This document shows, piece by piece, positions 50,395 through 60,003 of a stretch of DNA of 64,000 nucleotides. Positions within the stretch are counted from its first letter, which is position 1; each line of letters begins with the position of its first letter. The translations under genes and the position numbers were made by a program. The stretch covers positions 62,001-126,000 of the forward strand of contig JBBSBH010000004.1 of assembly GCA_038251405.1 (NCBI GenBank), in the 5' to 3' direction. The stretch is from JADJLQ01 sp038251405 (GTDB taxonomy: Bacteria; Bacteroidota; Bacteroidia; Chitinophagales; Saprospiraceae). A model generated the notes under the pieces. It did not search any database. It was not told the origin of the DNA and saw only the letters and a program-made list of their open reading frames with translations.

Positions 50395-51381
50395 ATGAAA
50401 ACCTGGGTTTTATCTTTTGTTTTATTACTTATTAGTGTAACTTTATTTGGACAGGATGTACCCAGATATGTTTTGACAGAACATTTTACAAACACCTGGT
50501 GCCCAATATGTTCCAGTAGAAATCCTGACTTTTATGCTTTGATTCAGAAATATCCCAAAAATGTGCATCATGTTTCTATTCACCCACCTATTCCTTATTC
50601 AGGATGCCCTCTTTATCAGTACAACAAACAACAAAATACAGATAGAACTGCTTATTATAAAATACAAGGCACTCCAGCCGTTGTATTAAATGGTGGACCT
50701 GTTAATGGTGGATATCCCTTACTATCAGAGGATGTTCTCAAAAAGGAAATCGCCAAGACCAGCCCGCTGCAAGTGATTGTTTCTGAAACAAAAAATGGTG
50801 GAAACCGATCGGCAACTATTACGCTCAAATCATCTGGGCCTATCAGTGGAGATTTAAGACTTTTTGTAATGTTAGTGGAAAAAAACTTGAGATTTACTGC
50901 ATCGAATGGCGAATTGGACCATTATGATGTTTTCAGAAAGTTTATCACACCTGGTAGTGGTCAAATAATAAATATCCCTAATTCTTCTGAGCAAAAGTTT
51001 GAAATTCCATTTCAGGATACTACAGGATGGAAACCTGAAGAAATCTATGCATTGGCTTTTGTACAAAATGCAGTTACCAATGAAGTATTGAATTCAGGTA
51101 CCCGGTTTGATCAGTTAACCAGTGCTACTTCAAATAAAGTTTCAGTACAAAACTTAAAAATATATCCTACACTGGCTAAAGACCTGTTATTTATAGAATC
51201 TCCATTGGATGATATAGAAAAGTATGATATTATTAATATTCAAGGTCAAACTCTAGCTACTGGCACCTTACCTAAAAGTAAATTTACATCTATTGGAATC
51301 AATATGCTGCCACAAGGTGTGTATTGGATAAAAATGCAGCAACCGGATGGTATATTCCTGGCAAAATTTGTAAAACAATAG
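50395..51381 (+). CDS. Omp28-like secreted thioredoxin-fold protein with T9SS sorting domain
   Basis: A 328-residue exported protein. Residues 1-20 are a signal peptide (ending LFGQ). A thioredoxin-like domain carries TWCPICSSR (Cys36, Cys39) and the cis-Pro segment QGTPAVVLNG, as in Omp28-related proteins. After a beta region, the last ~75 residues (NLKIYPTLAKDLLFIESPLD, then MLPQGVYWIKM and FLAKFVKQ) form a type A T9SS sorting domain, so it should be exported to the cell surface. Function: probably disulfide chemistry or an adhesin-like role; unknown. I chose the ATG at 50395 over the TTG two codons earlier. It is transcribed alone. Confidence 0.85.
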   Translation: MKTWVLSFVLLLISVTLFGQDVPRYVLTEHFTNTWCPICSSRNPDFYALIQKYPKNVHHVSIHPPIPYSGCPLYQYNKQQNTDRTAYYKIQGTPAVVLNGGPVNGGYPLLSEDVLKKEIAKTSPLQVIVSETKNGGNRSATITLKSSGPISGDLRLFVMLVEKNLRFTASNGELDHYDVFRKFITPGSGQIINIPNSSEQKFEIPFQDTTGWKPEEIYALAFVQNAVTNEVLNSGTRFDQLTSATSNKVSVQNLKIYPTLAKDLLFIESPLDDIEKYDIINIQGQTLATGTLPKSKFTSIGINMLPQGVYWIKMQQPDGIFLAKFVKQ

Positions 51382-51399
51382 ATTCCCAATTTACTATAA

Positions 51400-51433
51400 A
51401 AAAAGGCCGAAATCAGCTGTCTGAAATTCGGCC
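51400..51433 (-). terminator. Terminator of the GIN-domain gene
   Basis: GGCCGAA (51405-51411) pairs with TTCGGCC (51427-51433). On the minus strand the stem is followed by seven T. It lies about 50 bases after the GIN-domain stop codon, between convergent genes. Confidence 0.7.
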
Positions 51434-51482
51434 CTGTCCACCTACTCTTTGAGGAAGAATAGTTTTTATAAAAAAGTTTATT

Positions 51483-52190
51483 TTATTCGATAGAGTTTAT
51501 ACTTCCACTGCCTGATATACTTGATTTCACTCTTGGTCTGCCTTTGTATTTTACGCTTCCACTACCTGCTATACTGGCTTCGAGATTTTCGTTAGCGTTT
51601 ACCAGGCAGTCACCTGAACCAGAAATCCCGATTTTTACTTTATCCACTATACAGTCAGCGGCTTTCACATTGCCAGAGCCGGAAGTTCCGATAGTTAGCT
51701 CTTTTGCTTTTCCTTTGATCATCACATTACCTGAGCCACTAATACCACAATCAATGTTTTCAGCATCAACATCCGCTTTAATGTTTCCTGAGCCACTAAG
51801 GCCAATTTGAAAATCATCGGCTTTAATTTTGTTCATGGTGGTGATATTTCCAGAGCCAGCCAAACCTAAACCATGTACTTCAGGAATTGTAATTTTTATT
51901 AAAAGTTTGTCGTAATCAGACCAAGTACCTTTTGGCAATTTTATACGCCATTTATCATCCTTTACTTCTTTTGAAATAAGGGCAATAATATTTTCCTGAC
52001 CTTCTACCGTCACACTTTGAGTAGACCCTTGCGTGATTTCCACATCTGCAGCCAAATTACATTCTATGGTGTTGAATGATGCCAAACTAAATGAGCGGGT
52101 AACCGCAGGGCCCGATCCTTTTACTTTTTGAGCAAAACTAGTAGTAAAAAACCCTAGTAGTAAAGCAGAGATAAATAATATGTTTTTCAT
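51483..52190 (-). CDS. Exported head GIN domain protein (DUF2807)
   Basis: A 235-residue exported protein: signal peptide 1-20 (TSFAQK), then a beta-solenoid-like domain with repeated SGSGN / GSGD / GSGS turns about every 20 residues (LAGSGNITT, GLSGSGNIKA, GISGSGNVMI, GTSGSGNVKA, GISGSGDCLV, SIAGSGSVKY, SISGSGSINS). This is the head GIN / putative autotransporter adhesin family, common and often duplicated in Bacteroidota; the role is unknown. It is encoded alone with its own terminator. Confidence 0.9.
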   Translation of the reverse strand: MKNILFISALLLGFFTTSFAQKVKGSGPAVTRSFSLASFNTIECNLAADVEITQGSTQSVTVEGQENIIALISKEVKDDKWRIKLPKGTWSDYDKLLIKITIPEVHGLGLAGSGNITTMNKIKADDFQIGLSGSGNIKADVDAENIDCGISGSGNVMIKGKAKELTIGTSGSGNVKAADCIVDKVKIGISGSGDCLVNANENLEASIAGSGSVKYKGRPRVKSSISGSGSINSIE

Positions 52191-52264
52191 TTTAAAAGTA
52201 TTTGTATTAATATATTGTAAAAGACAGTCGAAGCGATCAAAGGTTGCACATTAAAACGCGATTA

Positions 52265-52513
52265 CTAATCAGAAAGATCCAGATTGACTATTTTTATTAT
52301 AGAGACAGCAGTTGGTTCCTGAGAAAAAGTACTTTTTAATTCTTTTACAAGTATTTCCATTGTACTGTCATATTCTCCAAATATAATGGTACTCATGGCC
52401 TGCACTTTAATTTCAATATTTTTATGAGTATTCAGACGATCAATAAACTGCCTGATAGGATCACCATAGTTTCTATCCAAAGGGTAAAGGCTAATTTCAA
52501 TGGAAACTTTCAT
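52265..52513 (-). CDS. YkoF/MTH1187-like small protein
   Basis: An 82-residue single-domain protein with the ferredoxin-like pattern of the thiamine-binding YkoF/MTH1187 superfamily: SIEISLYPLDRNYGDPIRQF, then IEIKVQAMSTIIFGEYD and a final helix and strand ending TAVSIIKIVNLD. Homologues bind thiamine or related small molecules; binding here is not shown. It lies 5 bases after the MFS transporter gene on the same strand, so the pair may handle a shared ligand, which is inference. Confidence 0.78.
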   Translation of the reverse strand: MKVSIEISLYPLDRNYGDPIRQFIDRLNTHKNIEIKVQAMSTIIFGEYDSTMEILVKELKSTFSQEPTAVSIIKIVNLDLSD

Positions 52514-52518
52514 TTGGT

Positions 52519-53679
52519 CTACAATTTAATCTTAGAAGTTAAAAATACCCACAACAATCCTATCAAGCTAATGAGCGCAAGTGCTACCCTTAAGTTTATG
52601 GCTGTAGAAATAAATCCAATAATAACTGGACCTCCTAAAAATGTGGCTACGGAATAGGTATTTAAAGAGGCCAGACCAACACCTTTCGCTAGATTGGGCA
52701 ATCTGGCAGCAGCACCGTACAAAATAGGTGCACCACATGACACACCAAGCCCTACCATAGAAAAAGCCAATACGCACAAAAAAGTCGAAGGAAAAATTAC
52801 CGCCAAACCGATACCAATAGCACTTAGCAGACCTCCATAAGTCAAGACATTATTGGCACCATATTTTGGAATCCAGTAATCTCCAAAAAATCTTCCCAAT
52901 GCCATACTGAAAGAATAGGCCGCCAGACCCCAACCCAATGTATATGCTGCAGAATGAACAATATCACGCATATATACAGCTGACCAATCAGCCATAGAAC
53001 CCTCGGTCATATTAGTACACATAGCTATGAGTATCATGATTAGAAGTGGGCCTTTGGGTAAGCTGAACCTGGGTCTTTCCAGTGAGGGGTCACTATGATC
53101 TTCATCCTTTATGGAGAGAATATTTTCCTTTAGAAAAATTCCAAGAAAAATTAATACCGCTGAAATCAATAGGCTCTGAACTATAGGCCTGAAACTCAGA
53201 CCTATCATAGTACTGGATGCTAAAGAACCAATCATCAATCCAAGGCTGAATAATCCATGACAAGTGGCCATGATGTGCTCCTTTAATTGGTGTTCCAAAG
53301 CGGAAGCACATGTGTTCATGCTCACATTAGTGAAGGCAATAGAGGTACCAGTCAGAAACAATGCGCAGGCCACCAGCCATGCAGCAGGCGCCAATACTGG
53401 AAGCAAGTAAAATAAACACATACCAGTAAAACCCAGTATAGTCATTCGTTGCATGCCGTATTTGTGAATAAACCAGGTAGAAAGCGGATTAGCCAATGCG
53501 GCACCTACTGGCAAACATAAAATGATAAGTCCCAACCTGGCATCATCTAATTGAAATTTTGTTTTGATTACAGGAATAAGCGTAGCCCAGTTTCCAAATA
53601 ATGTACCCATGATCAGAAACACTCCACCAATGGATAGGCATTCCCTGTTTTTTATAAATTTGAGCAAGTGAGAAAACAT
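52519..53679 (-). CDS. Major facilitator superfamily transporter
   Basis: A 386-residue MFS transporter with about twelve membrane helices. It begins with the pair GGVFLIMGTLFGNWATLIPV and shows the family-type loop between helices 2 and 3 (HKYGMQR). It resembles the YbjJ-like group of uncertain substrate. I chose the ATG at 53679 rather than the GTG at 53691. It is followed by the YkoF-like gene after 5 bases. A thiamine-precursor or other vitamin substrate is possible because of that neighbour, but no thiamine riboswitch is visible upstream. Confidence 0.85.
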   Translation of the reverse strand: MFSHLLKFIKNRECLSIGGVFLIMGTLFGNWATLIPVIKTKFQLDDARLGLIILCLPVGAALANPLSTWFIHKYGMQRMTILGFTGMCLFYLLPVLAPAAWLVACALFLTGTSIAFTNVSMNTCASALEHQLKEHIMATCHGLFSLGLMIGSLASSTMIGLSFRPIVQSLLISAVLIFLGIFLKENILSIKDEDHSDPSLERPRFSLPKGPLLIMILIAMCTNMTEGSMADWSAVYMRDIVHSAAYTLGWGLAAYSFSMALGRFFGDYWIPKYGANNVLTYGGLLSAIGIGLAVIFPSTFLCVLAFSMVGLGVSCGAPILYGAAARLPNLAKGVGLASLNTYSVATFLGGPVIIGFISTAINLRVALALISLIGLLWVFLTSKIKL

Positions 53680-53756
53680 AAATTTCGCCACAAAGATGCG
53701 AAAGAGTACTCAGATTAACCACATTTACCAGCAATCTGGATGATATCAATTATTGC

Positions 53757-56216
53757 TTATTTCTTAAGCTTTAAACAATCGAAAAAGTAAATCACTTTCA
53801 ACGAAATATTATTGTTTTGCTCGCTTTTTAGAATTCCCTTTAAATTATTAAAATACCGGGTATCGCTTCTGTCATTACTTGTAAAAGCATTGTTTTTCCA
53901 AACCAGATTAAAAAAGCTACCCGGAGCAAATTGCCAGGTATAAATCATATCTATATTGAAAAAATTTACATTATTATTTTTATTCTCTGTAAACAAAGGA
54001 TTTGATTTTAGGCTTCCGTCCTTTTGTAGTGCATAGAACTCTTTATAATTTACTGAACTCAAATAATGCCTGGCTCTCCAAGTGAGCCAACTTTTAGTTG
54101 AAAAGCTAAATTTTGTTTCTACCACATTAGAAACCGTATTTACATTTCTCCTTCCAAGGATAATATTGCCATCGGAGGCATTAGCAGCAAATCCAATGCT
54201 ATTCCAGCTTGGCTCCCAGGATAAATTATAGGCCAAAGATATTTTTGACGAAAATCTGTACCGTGGCCCAAAATTTGCTTCTACAAATTTACCATTATAG
54301 TAATTTGCAAATTTGGAAGCAAACAGCTCATAATACCAGCTTAATTTTTTTGCAGAATTAGATTCCATCCACGTATCTAAATTCCATCTTGATCCTTTAT
54401 ACAAAAAGTAACCAGCAGTTCTAGGCTCATAAAAATCATTACGAGAGGGGTTATATCCTAAAAACAATCCAAAGAAATTAAGCTTTTTGGTTTGTGTATT
54501 CACATTCATATTCACAAATGCATTTTGATAAGTTTTATCTATATCAACTATCTTTTTTGCCAAATGTGAAACTCCAATATTGAAATTGAAATTAACTCTA
54601 TTATACCATCCCCTGGGCTTGAAAATACGGTAGCCCATATACAAATTATTGTTTATGAAATTATTATTAGTAAAATAGCCTAAATCATTGTGGCTATATC
54701 TATCATCAGAATATTCACCTGAATATCTGAATGTAAATACACCACTCGTTTTACCAAAGCCCAAAGCTCCACTTACTCCCGGCTTGGTTTTTTCTTCATC
54801 AAACCAAAATTTACTCATAGCTATTTTACCGTTCAGATTCCAGGTATTTTTCCTGTCGTTTTGATCAAACAAAAAAGCAGATACATTGCTGTCATATTCT
54901 GATCCATTACGCATCACATTTGAATTGAATAATGTAACGGATGAATTATTTTTCATGGTCTGATCTAACACAAGTACATTGTAATTGGTGAGCGGATTAG
55001 TCAATTCCTTTCGTGAAGTCTCATCGGATAAATCTTCAATAGTAGCATAGGTGGGCTTTGTAATGGCATTTAAAAACCCAATGCCAAGGCCTGATTGACT
55101 TCTTCCCGAAATTTTACTGGCATTGATCAATTTTGTTTCAGAAGGATTTTTGGCAATTGTTTCATTTTGGCTTAAATTTTCACCTGGTCTATAATAATAC
55201 AAGGGTGAGCCCCCAATCCTTCTGGAATAAAATAATCCCCCTTTATTAAAAAGCTCTGTCCCCTCACTAAAAAAATTTCTGTTTTCATTGAATTTTACCT
55301 CAAAAGGTGAAAGATTCAACACTCGATTATCACTTTGCACTTGCCCAAAATCCGGAATCAAAATGGCATCTAAAGTATATGCCTGGCTAATACCATATTT
55401 TAGATCTAAACCTCCATTTACCTGGCTTGACCAACTTTTTATATCCTTAGATGCACTGGGGAAATGATTAGTATAAACAGAAAAGTATGGTGAAAACTGT
55501 AATCTCACGGGTGGCTTTATATCTTTCAGTCCCGTCCAATATCCTTCCTGTGTAAGGAATCCATTTTTGGTTGGATTAATAGGGTTCCATGTAAATTGCT
55601 CCTCTGTTTTTCTTCTTCTACGGATAATATTCAGACCCCAGTCCTGCACTTTATCCTTTCCAAAACGAATAGCAGAAAAAGGAATAAACATTTCGAAATC
55701 CCAACCTTTGTCGTGCATTTTTACAGCACTGGTCCACACGGCATTCCATCCGAAATCCTCACCGCCATTATTACTATTATTTCCGGGTGACATTTTAGCA
55801 TCCCATTGCTCACCGAGAGGAGTTACGAAATATTCAAATCCATTGATATTGTCACTATACGTATCGAAGACCAAGCCTATATAATCATTTGTTCCAAAAC
55901 CGTCTCTACCTTTGAGTTCTTTAGAAATTCTATCCAAAGAAGATTCATAACATCTGCCTGCAAAATATATTCCCTGGTCATTATACATTAAGTAAGCTTC
56001 TGTACGCTCATCTGCCTTCTCCAGATCACCTGCTTCGGGTCGAAATTCAATTAAATTAGTAATAAACGCAGCTTGCTTCCAGGCTTCGTCGGTAATATCA
56101 CCATCGATGATGGGTATACTAGTACATTTTACTGCTTCCAGTTTAAGTGGTTTTTCATCCGCTCCCAATAAAAATAAATGGAAAGTTAAAACAATGAGAG
56201 ATAAAAAGTATTTCAT
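53757..56216 (-). CDS. DUF5916 outer-envelope protein with CBM9-like N-terminal domain
   Basis: An 819-residue exported protein. Signal peptide 1-18, then a CBM9-like carbohydrate-binding fold (PIIDGDITDEAWKQAAFI and YLMYNDQGIYFAGRCYE, about residues 32-200), followed by the long beta-rich DUF5916 domain typical of Bacteroidota (about 230-819), which has alternating aromatic/polar strands consistent with an outer membrane beta barrel. The final residues KVIYFFDCLKLKK end without a T9SS tail. The role is unknown; hydrolase or transport functions have been proposed only by association. It is a single-gene unit, divergent from fabG. Confidence 0.88.
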   Translation of the reverse strand: MKYFLSLIVLTFHLFLLGADEKPLKLEAVKCTSIPIIDGDITDEAWKQAAFITNLIEFRPEAGDLEKADERTEAYLMYNDQGIYFAGRCYESSLDRISKELKGRDGFGTNDYIGLVFDTYSDNINGFEYFVTPLGEQWDAKMSPGNNSNNGGEDFGWNAVWTSAVKMHDKGWDFEMFIPFSAIRFGKDKVQDWGLNIIRRRRKTEEQFTWNPINPTKNGFLTQEGYWTGLKDIKPPVRLQFSPYFSVYTNHFPSASKDIKSWSSQVNGGLDLKYGISQAYTLDAILIPDFGQVQSDNRVLNLSPFEVKFNENRNFFSEGTELFNKGGLFYSRRIGGSPLYYYRPGENLSQNETIAKNPSETKLINASKISGRSQSGLGIGFLNAITKPTYATIEDLSDETSRKELTNPLTNYNVLVLDQTMKNNSSVTLFNSNVMRNGSEYDSNVSAFLFDQNDRKNTWNLNGKIAMSKFWFDEEKTKPGVSGALGFGKTSGVFTFRYSGEYSDDRYSHNDLGYFTNNNFINNNLYMGYRIFKPRGWYNRVNFNFNIGVSHLAKKIVDIDKTYQNAFVNMNVNTQTKKLNFFGLFLGYNPSRNDFYEPRTAGYFLYKGSRWNLDTWMESNSAKKLSWYYELFASKFANYYNGKFVEANFGPRYRFSSKISLAYNLSWEPSWNSIGFAANASDGNIILGRRNVNTVSNVVETKFSFSTKSWLTWRARHYLSSVNYKEFYALQKDGSLKSNPLFTENKNNNVNFFNIDMIYTWQFAPGSFFNLVWKNNAFTSNDRSDTRYFNNLKGILKSEQNNNISLKVIYFFDCLKLKK

Positions 56217-56508
56217 TCCAATGGTACTAAGTCTTCTTAAAATATGAAGGCCAAAAGTATTTCTAAAGGTTGCATATTAAAGACTATAATTTGAAGTTTA
56301 AACAATTTATAACAGGGTGATTTTGTTTCCCTTAACAATTGAAGGTTTCTATAAAAAACCAGTATTGATCTTGATATCAATACTCCACTGATCAGTATAG
56401 GTTACAGGAATCTGGTGACTTTTTTTGGGGTAGTATTAATAGCCCTTCAATAATATTCATGAGATTGTCAACTTTCAATATTAATCCATATTATTTTTAT
56501 ATTTACGA

Positions 56509-57249
56509 ATGAAATTGTTGGAAAATAAAGTGGCCATTATTACGGGAGGCAGTAGAGGTATCGGGGAAGCATTGGTGAAAAAATTTGTTTCCTTAGGTGC
56601 TTCTGTCGCTTTTACCTATTCTTCATCTACAGAAAAAGCAAATGCATTAGTTGCTTCTCTAAGTCCGGCAAATGTGAAAGGGTATTCTTCAGACGCTTCT
56701 TCATTTACTCAGGCAGAGCAATTAGTAAAACAGGTAATAGCGGATTTTGGCAAAATAGATATTCTCATTAATAATGCAGGCATCACTAAAGATACATTGA
56801 TGTTACGGATGACTGAAGAACAATGGGATGATGTAATTAGAGTAAATCTGAAATCTGCTTTTAATCTTACCAAGCATACCCTGAAGCCTATGCTTTCTGC
56901 AAGACAAGGCACGATTATCAATATGACTTCGGTAGTAGGTGTATTTGGGAATGCAGGGCAGGCAAACTATGCCGCTTCTAAGGCTGGAATGATTGGTTTT
57001 ACAAAATCTATTGCCAAAGAGGTAGGCAGCAGGAATATCCGGTGCAACGCTATAGCTCCAGGTTTCATTCAAACGGATATGACCCATACCTTGGATGAAA
57101 AAACTAAAGAAGCTTACTTCACCAATCTTGCAATTAAACGATTTGGATCTGCTGAAGAGGTTGCTGAACTAGCTGCTTTCCTTGCCTCAGATAATTCAAA
57201 ATACATTACAGGGCAAGTAATTAGCATTTGTGGTGGCCTGAATATGTAA
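56509..57249 (+). CDS. fabG: 3-oxoacyl-ACP reductase FabG-type SDR
   Basis: A 246-residue classical SDR. Cofactor motif TGGSRGIGEA (12-21), NNAG (88-91), and catalytic Ser141, Tyr154 and Lys158 in SVVGVFGNAGQANYAASK. The closing CNAIAPGFIQTDMT and ITGQVISICGGLNM are typical of FabG, which reduces 3-oxoacyl-ACP with NADPH in fatty acid synthesis. No other fab gene is adjacent, so a different 3-oxoacyl substrate is possible. A TATATTTA near-match to the -7 consensus ends 3 bases before the ATG. Confidence 0.92.
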   Translation: MKLLENKVAIITGGSRGIGEALVKKFVSLGASVAFTYSSSTEKANALVASLSPANVKGYSSDASSFTQAEQLVKQVIADFGKIDILINNAGITKDTLMLRMTEEQWDDVIRVNLKSAFNLTKHTLKPMLSARQGTIINMTSVVGVFGNAGQANYAASKAGMIGFTKSIAKEVGSRNIRCNAIAPGFIQTDMTHTLDEKTKEAYFTNLAIKRFGSAEEVAELAAFLASDNSKYITGQVISICGGLNM

Positions 57250-57282
57250 GGTTTAATTAAGCAGTATATTTGGATTCTTACG

Positions 57283-58545
57283 ATGAGGTTATACGTTTAC
57301 TTACTTATTTTTGTTTTCTTCTCTTGTAGACCGATTAAAATAATTAAAATTGACACTGCCAAAATTCCTTTGGTGCCAAAGACTGAAAAGTCGCATCGAA
57401 TGGGCCAGCTGGAAATCAGTAATGAAAATACTTTTATCATTGATACCCTGCATTTAGATCATACTCCGGTAAGGAACCTTAGAGTAAATTTTCATTTTGT
57501 AAATACGGAAGACAGCACTCACAATTTTAATCAAGATAGTGGTAGAATATTTGTGCACAAACTATTACATGTGATGCAAATACTCTTTGATAAAAATGAC
57601 AAAATGAAACTCCCCATCGGAAATGATATTCCAGTAATCCCAGTAAATATCAATTACATACTTACAGGTCAAAAAGGAGGTGATGGAATTTATTTTCATT
57701 ATGATAATGCATTGGTGTACTACAATCATATGGGGGCCAGAAGAAATAACAGTGACTATTCTGTAATTGAAAAATATGGCATTGGGACGGACTCGATCAT
57801 CAATTTCTTTATATTGCCTCATGACCCGGACAGTGTAAAATCTAAGACCTATCAATCCGGATGTGTAGGGATTGCATTAGGAAATGCAGTAAAGGTGGCA
57901 GGTATTTATGAAAAAGGATTAAATGAATGGAATGTTAGAGGAACTTTCAATCATGAAGTAGGCCATATTCTTGGACTTTATCACGCATGGCAAGACGATG
58001 GTTGCGATGATACTCCTATACATGCCAATGATTGCTGGGCCGATGCATCACCCGGTTGCGAAGGCAGAGCATCAAATAATATGATGGACTATAATGCCTG
58101 GCAAAGCGCGCTTACCCCTTGTCAGCTACAAATTATCCATCAACATCTTTCAAATCCCCAACAGTCTGTAAGGAAACTTTTGGTTCCCACCTGGTGTGTC
58201 TATAACCCCGCTAAAAAAATTATCATCAAAGACTCCATCATATGGACCTTTAATCGGGATCTTGAAGGAGATATTGAAATTATTAAAGGCGGCACATTAG
58301 TATTAAAGGGAAGCGTTTCTATGCCTGATAGCGCCAAAGTATTAGTGCAGCCTGGAGGCTTATTAAAATTGGAAGGTGGCTACTTTCACAGCGCCTGCGG
58401 AGTTGATTGGGGAAATATACAACTGGTATCAAAAGGAAAATCCATGGGAAAAGTAGTCAAAGTAGAAGCGTTTAAAAAAGAGGACCCTGGCCCGGAAGTA
58501 CCGGCTGGAAGTTTTCGGAAAAAAAAGATTGATTTAAAAAATTGA
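57283..58545 (+). CDS. M43 (pappalysin-like) zinc metalloprotease lipoprotein
   Basis: A 420-residue protein with a lipoprotein signal (lipid Cys15 in FFSC). The catalytic motif is HEVGHILGLYH (residues 224-234; extended zinc motif HExxHxxGxxH), followed by DDGCDDTP and a Met-turn in SNNMMDYNAW, placing it in peptidase family M43 with cytophagalysin and pappalysin. Cysteines around residues 246-266 probably form disulfides. The last ~90 residues are a beta-rich extension (WTFNRDLEGDIEIIKGGTLV), with Val/Gly-rich repeats. There is no T9SS tail; the lipid anchor should keep it in the envelope. It follows fabG by 33 bases and may share its transcript. Confidence 0.87.
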   Translation: MRLYVYLLIFVFFSCRPIKIIKIDTAKIPLVPKTEKSHRMGQLEISNENTFIIDTLHLDHTPVRNLRVNFHFVNTEDSTHNFNQDSGRIFVHKLLHVMQILFDKNDKMKLPIGNDIPVIPVNINYILTGQKGGDGIYFHYDNALVYYNHMGARRNNSDYSVIEKYGIGTDSIINFFILPHDPDSVKSKTYQSGCVGIALGNAVKVAGIYEKGLNEWNVRGTFNHEVGHILGLYHAWQDDGCDDTPIHANDCWADASPGCEGRASNNMMDYNAWQSALTPCQLQIIHQHLSNPQQSVRKLLVPTWCVYNPAKKIIIKDSIIWTFNRDLEGDIEIIKGGTLVLKGSVSMPDSAKVLVQPGGLLKLEGGYFHSACGVDWGNIQLVSKGKSMGKVVKVEAFKKEDPGPEVPAGSFRKKKIDLKN

Positions 58546-58558
58546 TTTGACCACTATA

Positions 58559-59239
58559 TCACTCATACCAAACACTCACTTCGTCAATTAATTTACGAGT
58601 CAAATCAGGCACCCTTGCATCATTTGCTGGAAAGCCTACTGGAACCAGTAAAAAGGGAGTTTCATTCTCTGGTCTGTTTAATATTTTTTTTAAAAAGTTC
58701 ATGGGACTGGGTGTATGAGTCAAGGCTACTAACCCTGCATTATGAATGGCGGTTAACAACATTCCGCAAGCAATTCCTACAGATTCGGTTACATAGTAAT
58801 TTTTTCTTTTCACACCGTTTTCTAAATCATATGATTTTTTAAATACTATTATTAGCCAGGGAGCTATGGTTAAGAACTCCTTCATTTCATTAGTGCCGAA
58901 GGCTTTCAGATCGTCGATCCATTCATCCGACATTCTTCCATGGTAATTTTCGAATTCTTCTTTCTCTGCGGCCATTCTAATTTCCTTTTTCAACTGAGTA
59001 TTAGAAATAGCACAAAATGTCCAGGGCTGTTTATGTGCTCCGGATGGGGCTGTTGATGCGGATTGAATTATATTTGAAATAACGACTTTAGGAATTGGTT
59101 TTGATGAAAAGTCCCGGACTGATCTTCGGGCATTAAGCCAGGCAAAAAAAGATTCACTTAGTTGAATCATTTCACTTTTTGATAATGATGGTTGCGGCTT
59201 AAAAGGAATGAATGGATCCATACTTTTAGAGGTCTCCAC
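58559..59239 (-). CDS. Iodotyrosine deiodinase-like nitroreductase
   Basis: A 226-residue FMN protein of the nitroreductase fold. FMN contacts are in ARRSVRDFSSKP and TAPSGAHKQPWTF. It carries the lid triad that defines iodotyrosine deiodinase: Glu95 and Tyr99 (EEFENY) and Lys120 (NEMKEF), spaced -4, 0 and +21, the same as Glu157, Tyr161 and Lys182 of the human enzyme. These residues bind the zwitterion of mono- and diiodotyrosine. Reductive dehalogenation of halotyrosines is therefore likely, though other ligands are possible. A bacterial form has been studied from Haliscomenobacter hydrossis. It overlaps the end of the upstream SDR gene by 14 bases. Confidence 0.82.
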   Translation of the reverse strand: METSKSMDPFIPFKPQPSLSKSEMIQLSESFFAWLNARRSVRDFSSKPIPKVVISNIIQSASTAPSGAHKQPWTFCAISNTQLKKEIRMAAEKEEFENYHGRMSDEWIDDLKAFGTNEMKEFLTIAPWLIIVFKKSYDLENGVKRKNYYVTESVGIACGMLLTAIHNAGLVALTHTPSPMNFLKKILNRPENETPFLLVPVGFPANDARVPDLTRKLIDEVSVWYE

Positions 59240-59933
59240 CTTGTGGCCGGATTATAATTTCTTCCACAACAGCTAATTTACTCAACTGGCTACATTGCCA
59301 TACTAATTGAGCGATGTCTTCACTTTGAATCATATCTTCAGAAGTAAATGATGAGGATCTCCAACTATCAGACCAGGTAGCTCCGGGCAATATGGATGTA
59401 ACTTTTATATTCGTAGGTTTTAATTCTTCACGTAAGCATTGAGAAAACCCATACACGGCGAATTTTGAAATAGTGTAGGCCCCTCCACCTGCATAGGCTG
59501 TTTTACTGGCAATGGAACAAATATTGAAAATATGTCCTTTACTATTTTCCCGGATTAAAGGTATTAATCGCCTTGTAAAATGATAAGCGCTATAAAGATT
59601 TGTTTCTATCTGCAAACTCAAATTCTCCTCAGGCTCGGTCAAAACGGACCCCGGCAAAAATGTACCTGCATTATTTACTAAAATATCAAATTTGTCCCAC
59701 TTTCTGGTAAGCTCATCACACCACTTTATCACAGCCTTCATGTCTCTTACATCACATGCTTCTGCAAAAACATCTATGCCTGAATGTTTTTTTTCAAGGT
59801 CAGTTTTCAATACATTCAATTCGGATTTATTTCTGGCACAGACTGCTATATCATAATCTTCAGAAGCAAATTTTTCTAGGATGGCTCTTCCAATACCCTT
59901 CGTTCCACCCGTAACCACTATTCTCTTTCGCAT
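59226..59933 (-). CDS. Short-chain dehydrogenase/reductase
   Basis: A 235-residue classical SDR: cofactor motif TGGTKGIGRA (8-17), NNAG (87-90), catalytic Ser140, Tyr153 and Lys157 (SIASKTAYAGGGAYTISK). It resembles sepiapterin-reductase-like or FabG-like SDRs (ILPGATWSDSW after the active site), with no assigned substrate. Its 3' end overlaps the deiodinase-like gene by 14 bases, so the two are cotranscribed, which hints at a shared pathway. Confidence 0.88.
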   Translation of the reverse strand: MRKRIVVTGGTKGIGRAILEKFASEDYDIAVCARNKSELNVLKTDLEKKHSGIDVFAEACDVRDMKAVIKWCDELTRKWDKFDILVNNAGTFLPGSVLTEPEENLSLQIETNLYSAYHFTRRLIPLIRENSKGHIFNICSIASKTAYAGGGAYTISKFAVYGFSQCLREELKPTNIKVTSILPGATWSDSWRSSSFTSEDMIQSEDIAQLVWQCSQLSKLAVVEEIIIRPQGGDL

Positions 59934-59995
59934 ATCGAAGCAAGTTAGTAAGAATTTGAAATTACATTCTTATGGATGCATTATAAAAATCAAAG

Positions 59996-60003
59996 TATCT
60001 TTG
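59996..60003 (+). promoter_or_regulatory. -7 promoter box of the MlaE/MlaF pair
   Basis: TATCTTTG (TAnnTTTG) ends 15 bases before the MlaE-like ATG at 60019, in the short divergent gap with the SDR gene. No clear -33 TTTG at 19-23 bases. Confidence 0.5.

Noticed and set aside
51483..52190. GSGN repeats as a DNA tandem repeat array
   Set aside because: The periodicity is at the protein level (beta-solenoid turns); codons vary and there is no exact DNA repeat.
52265..53679. Thiamine riboswitch upstream of the MFS/YkoF pair
   Set aside because: I looked for a TPP-type CTGAGA...ACCTGATC pattern upstream and found none.
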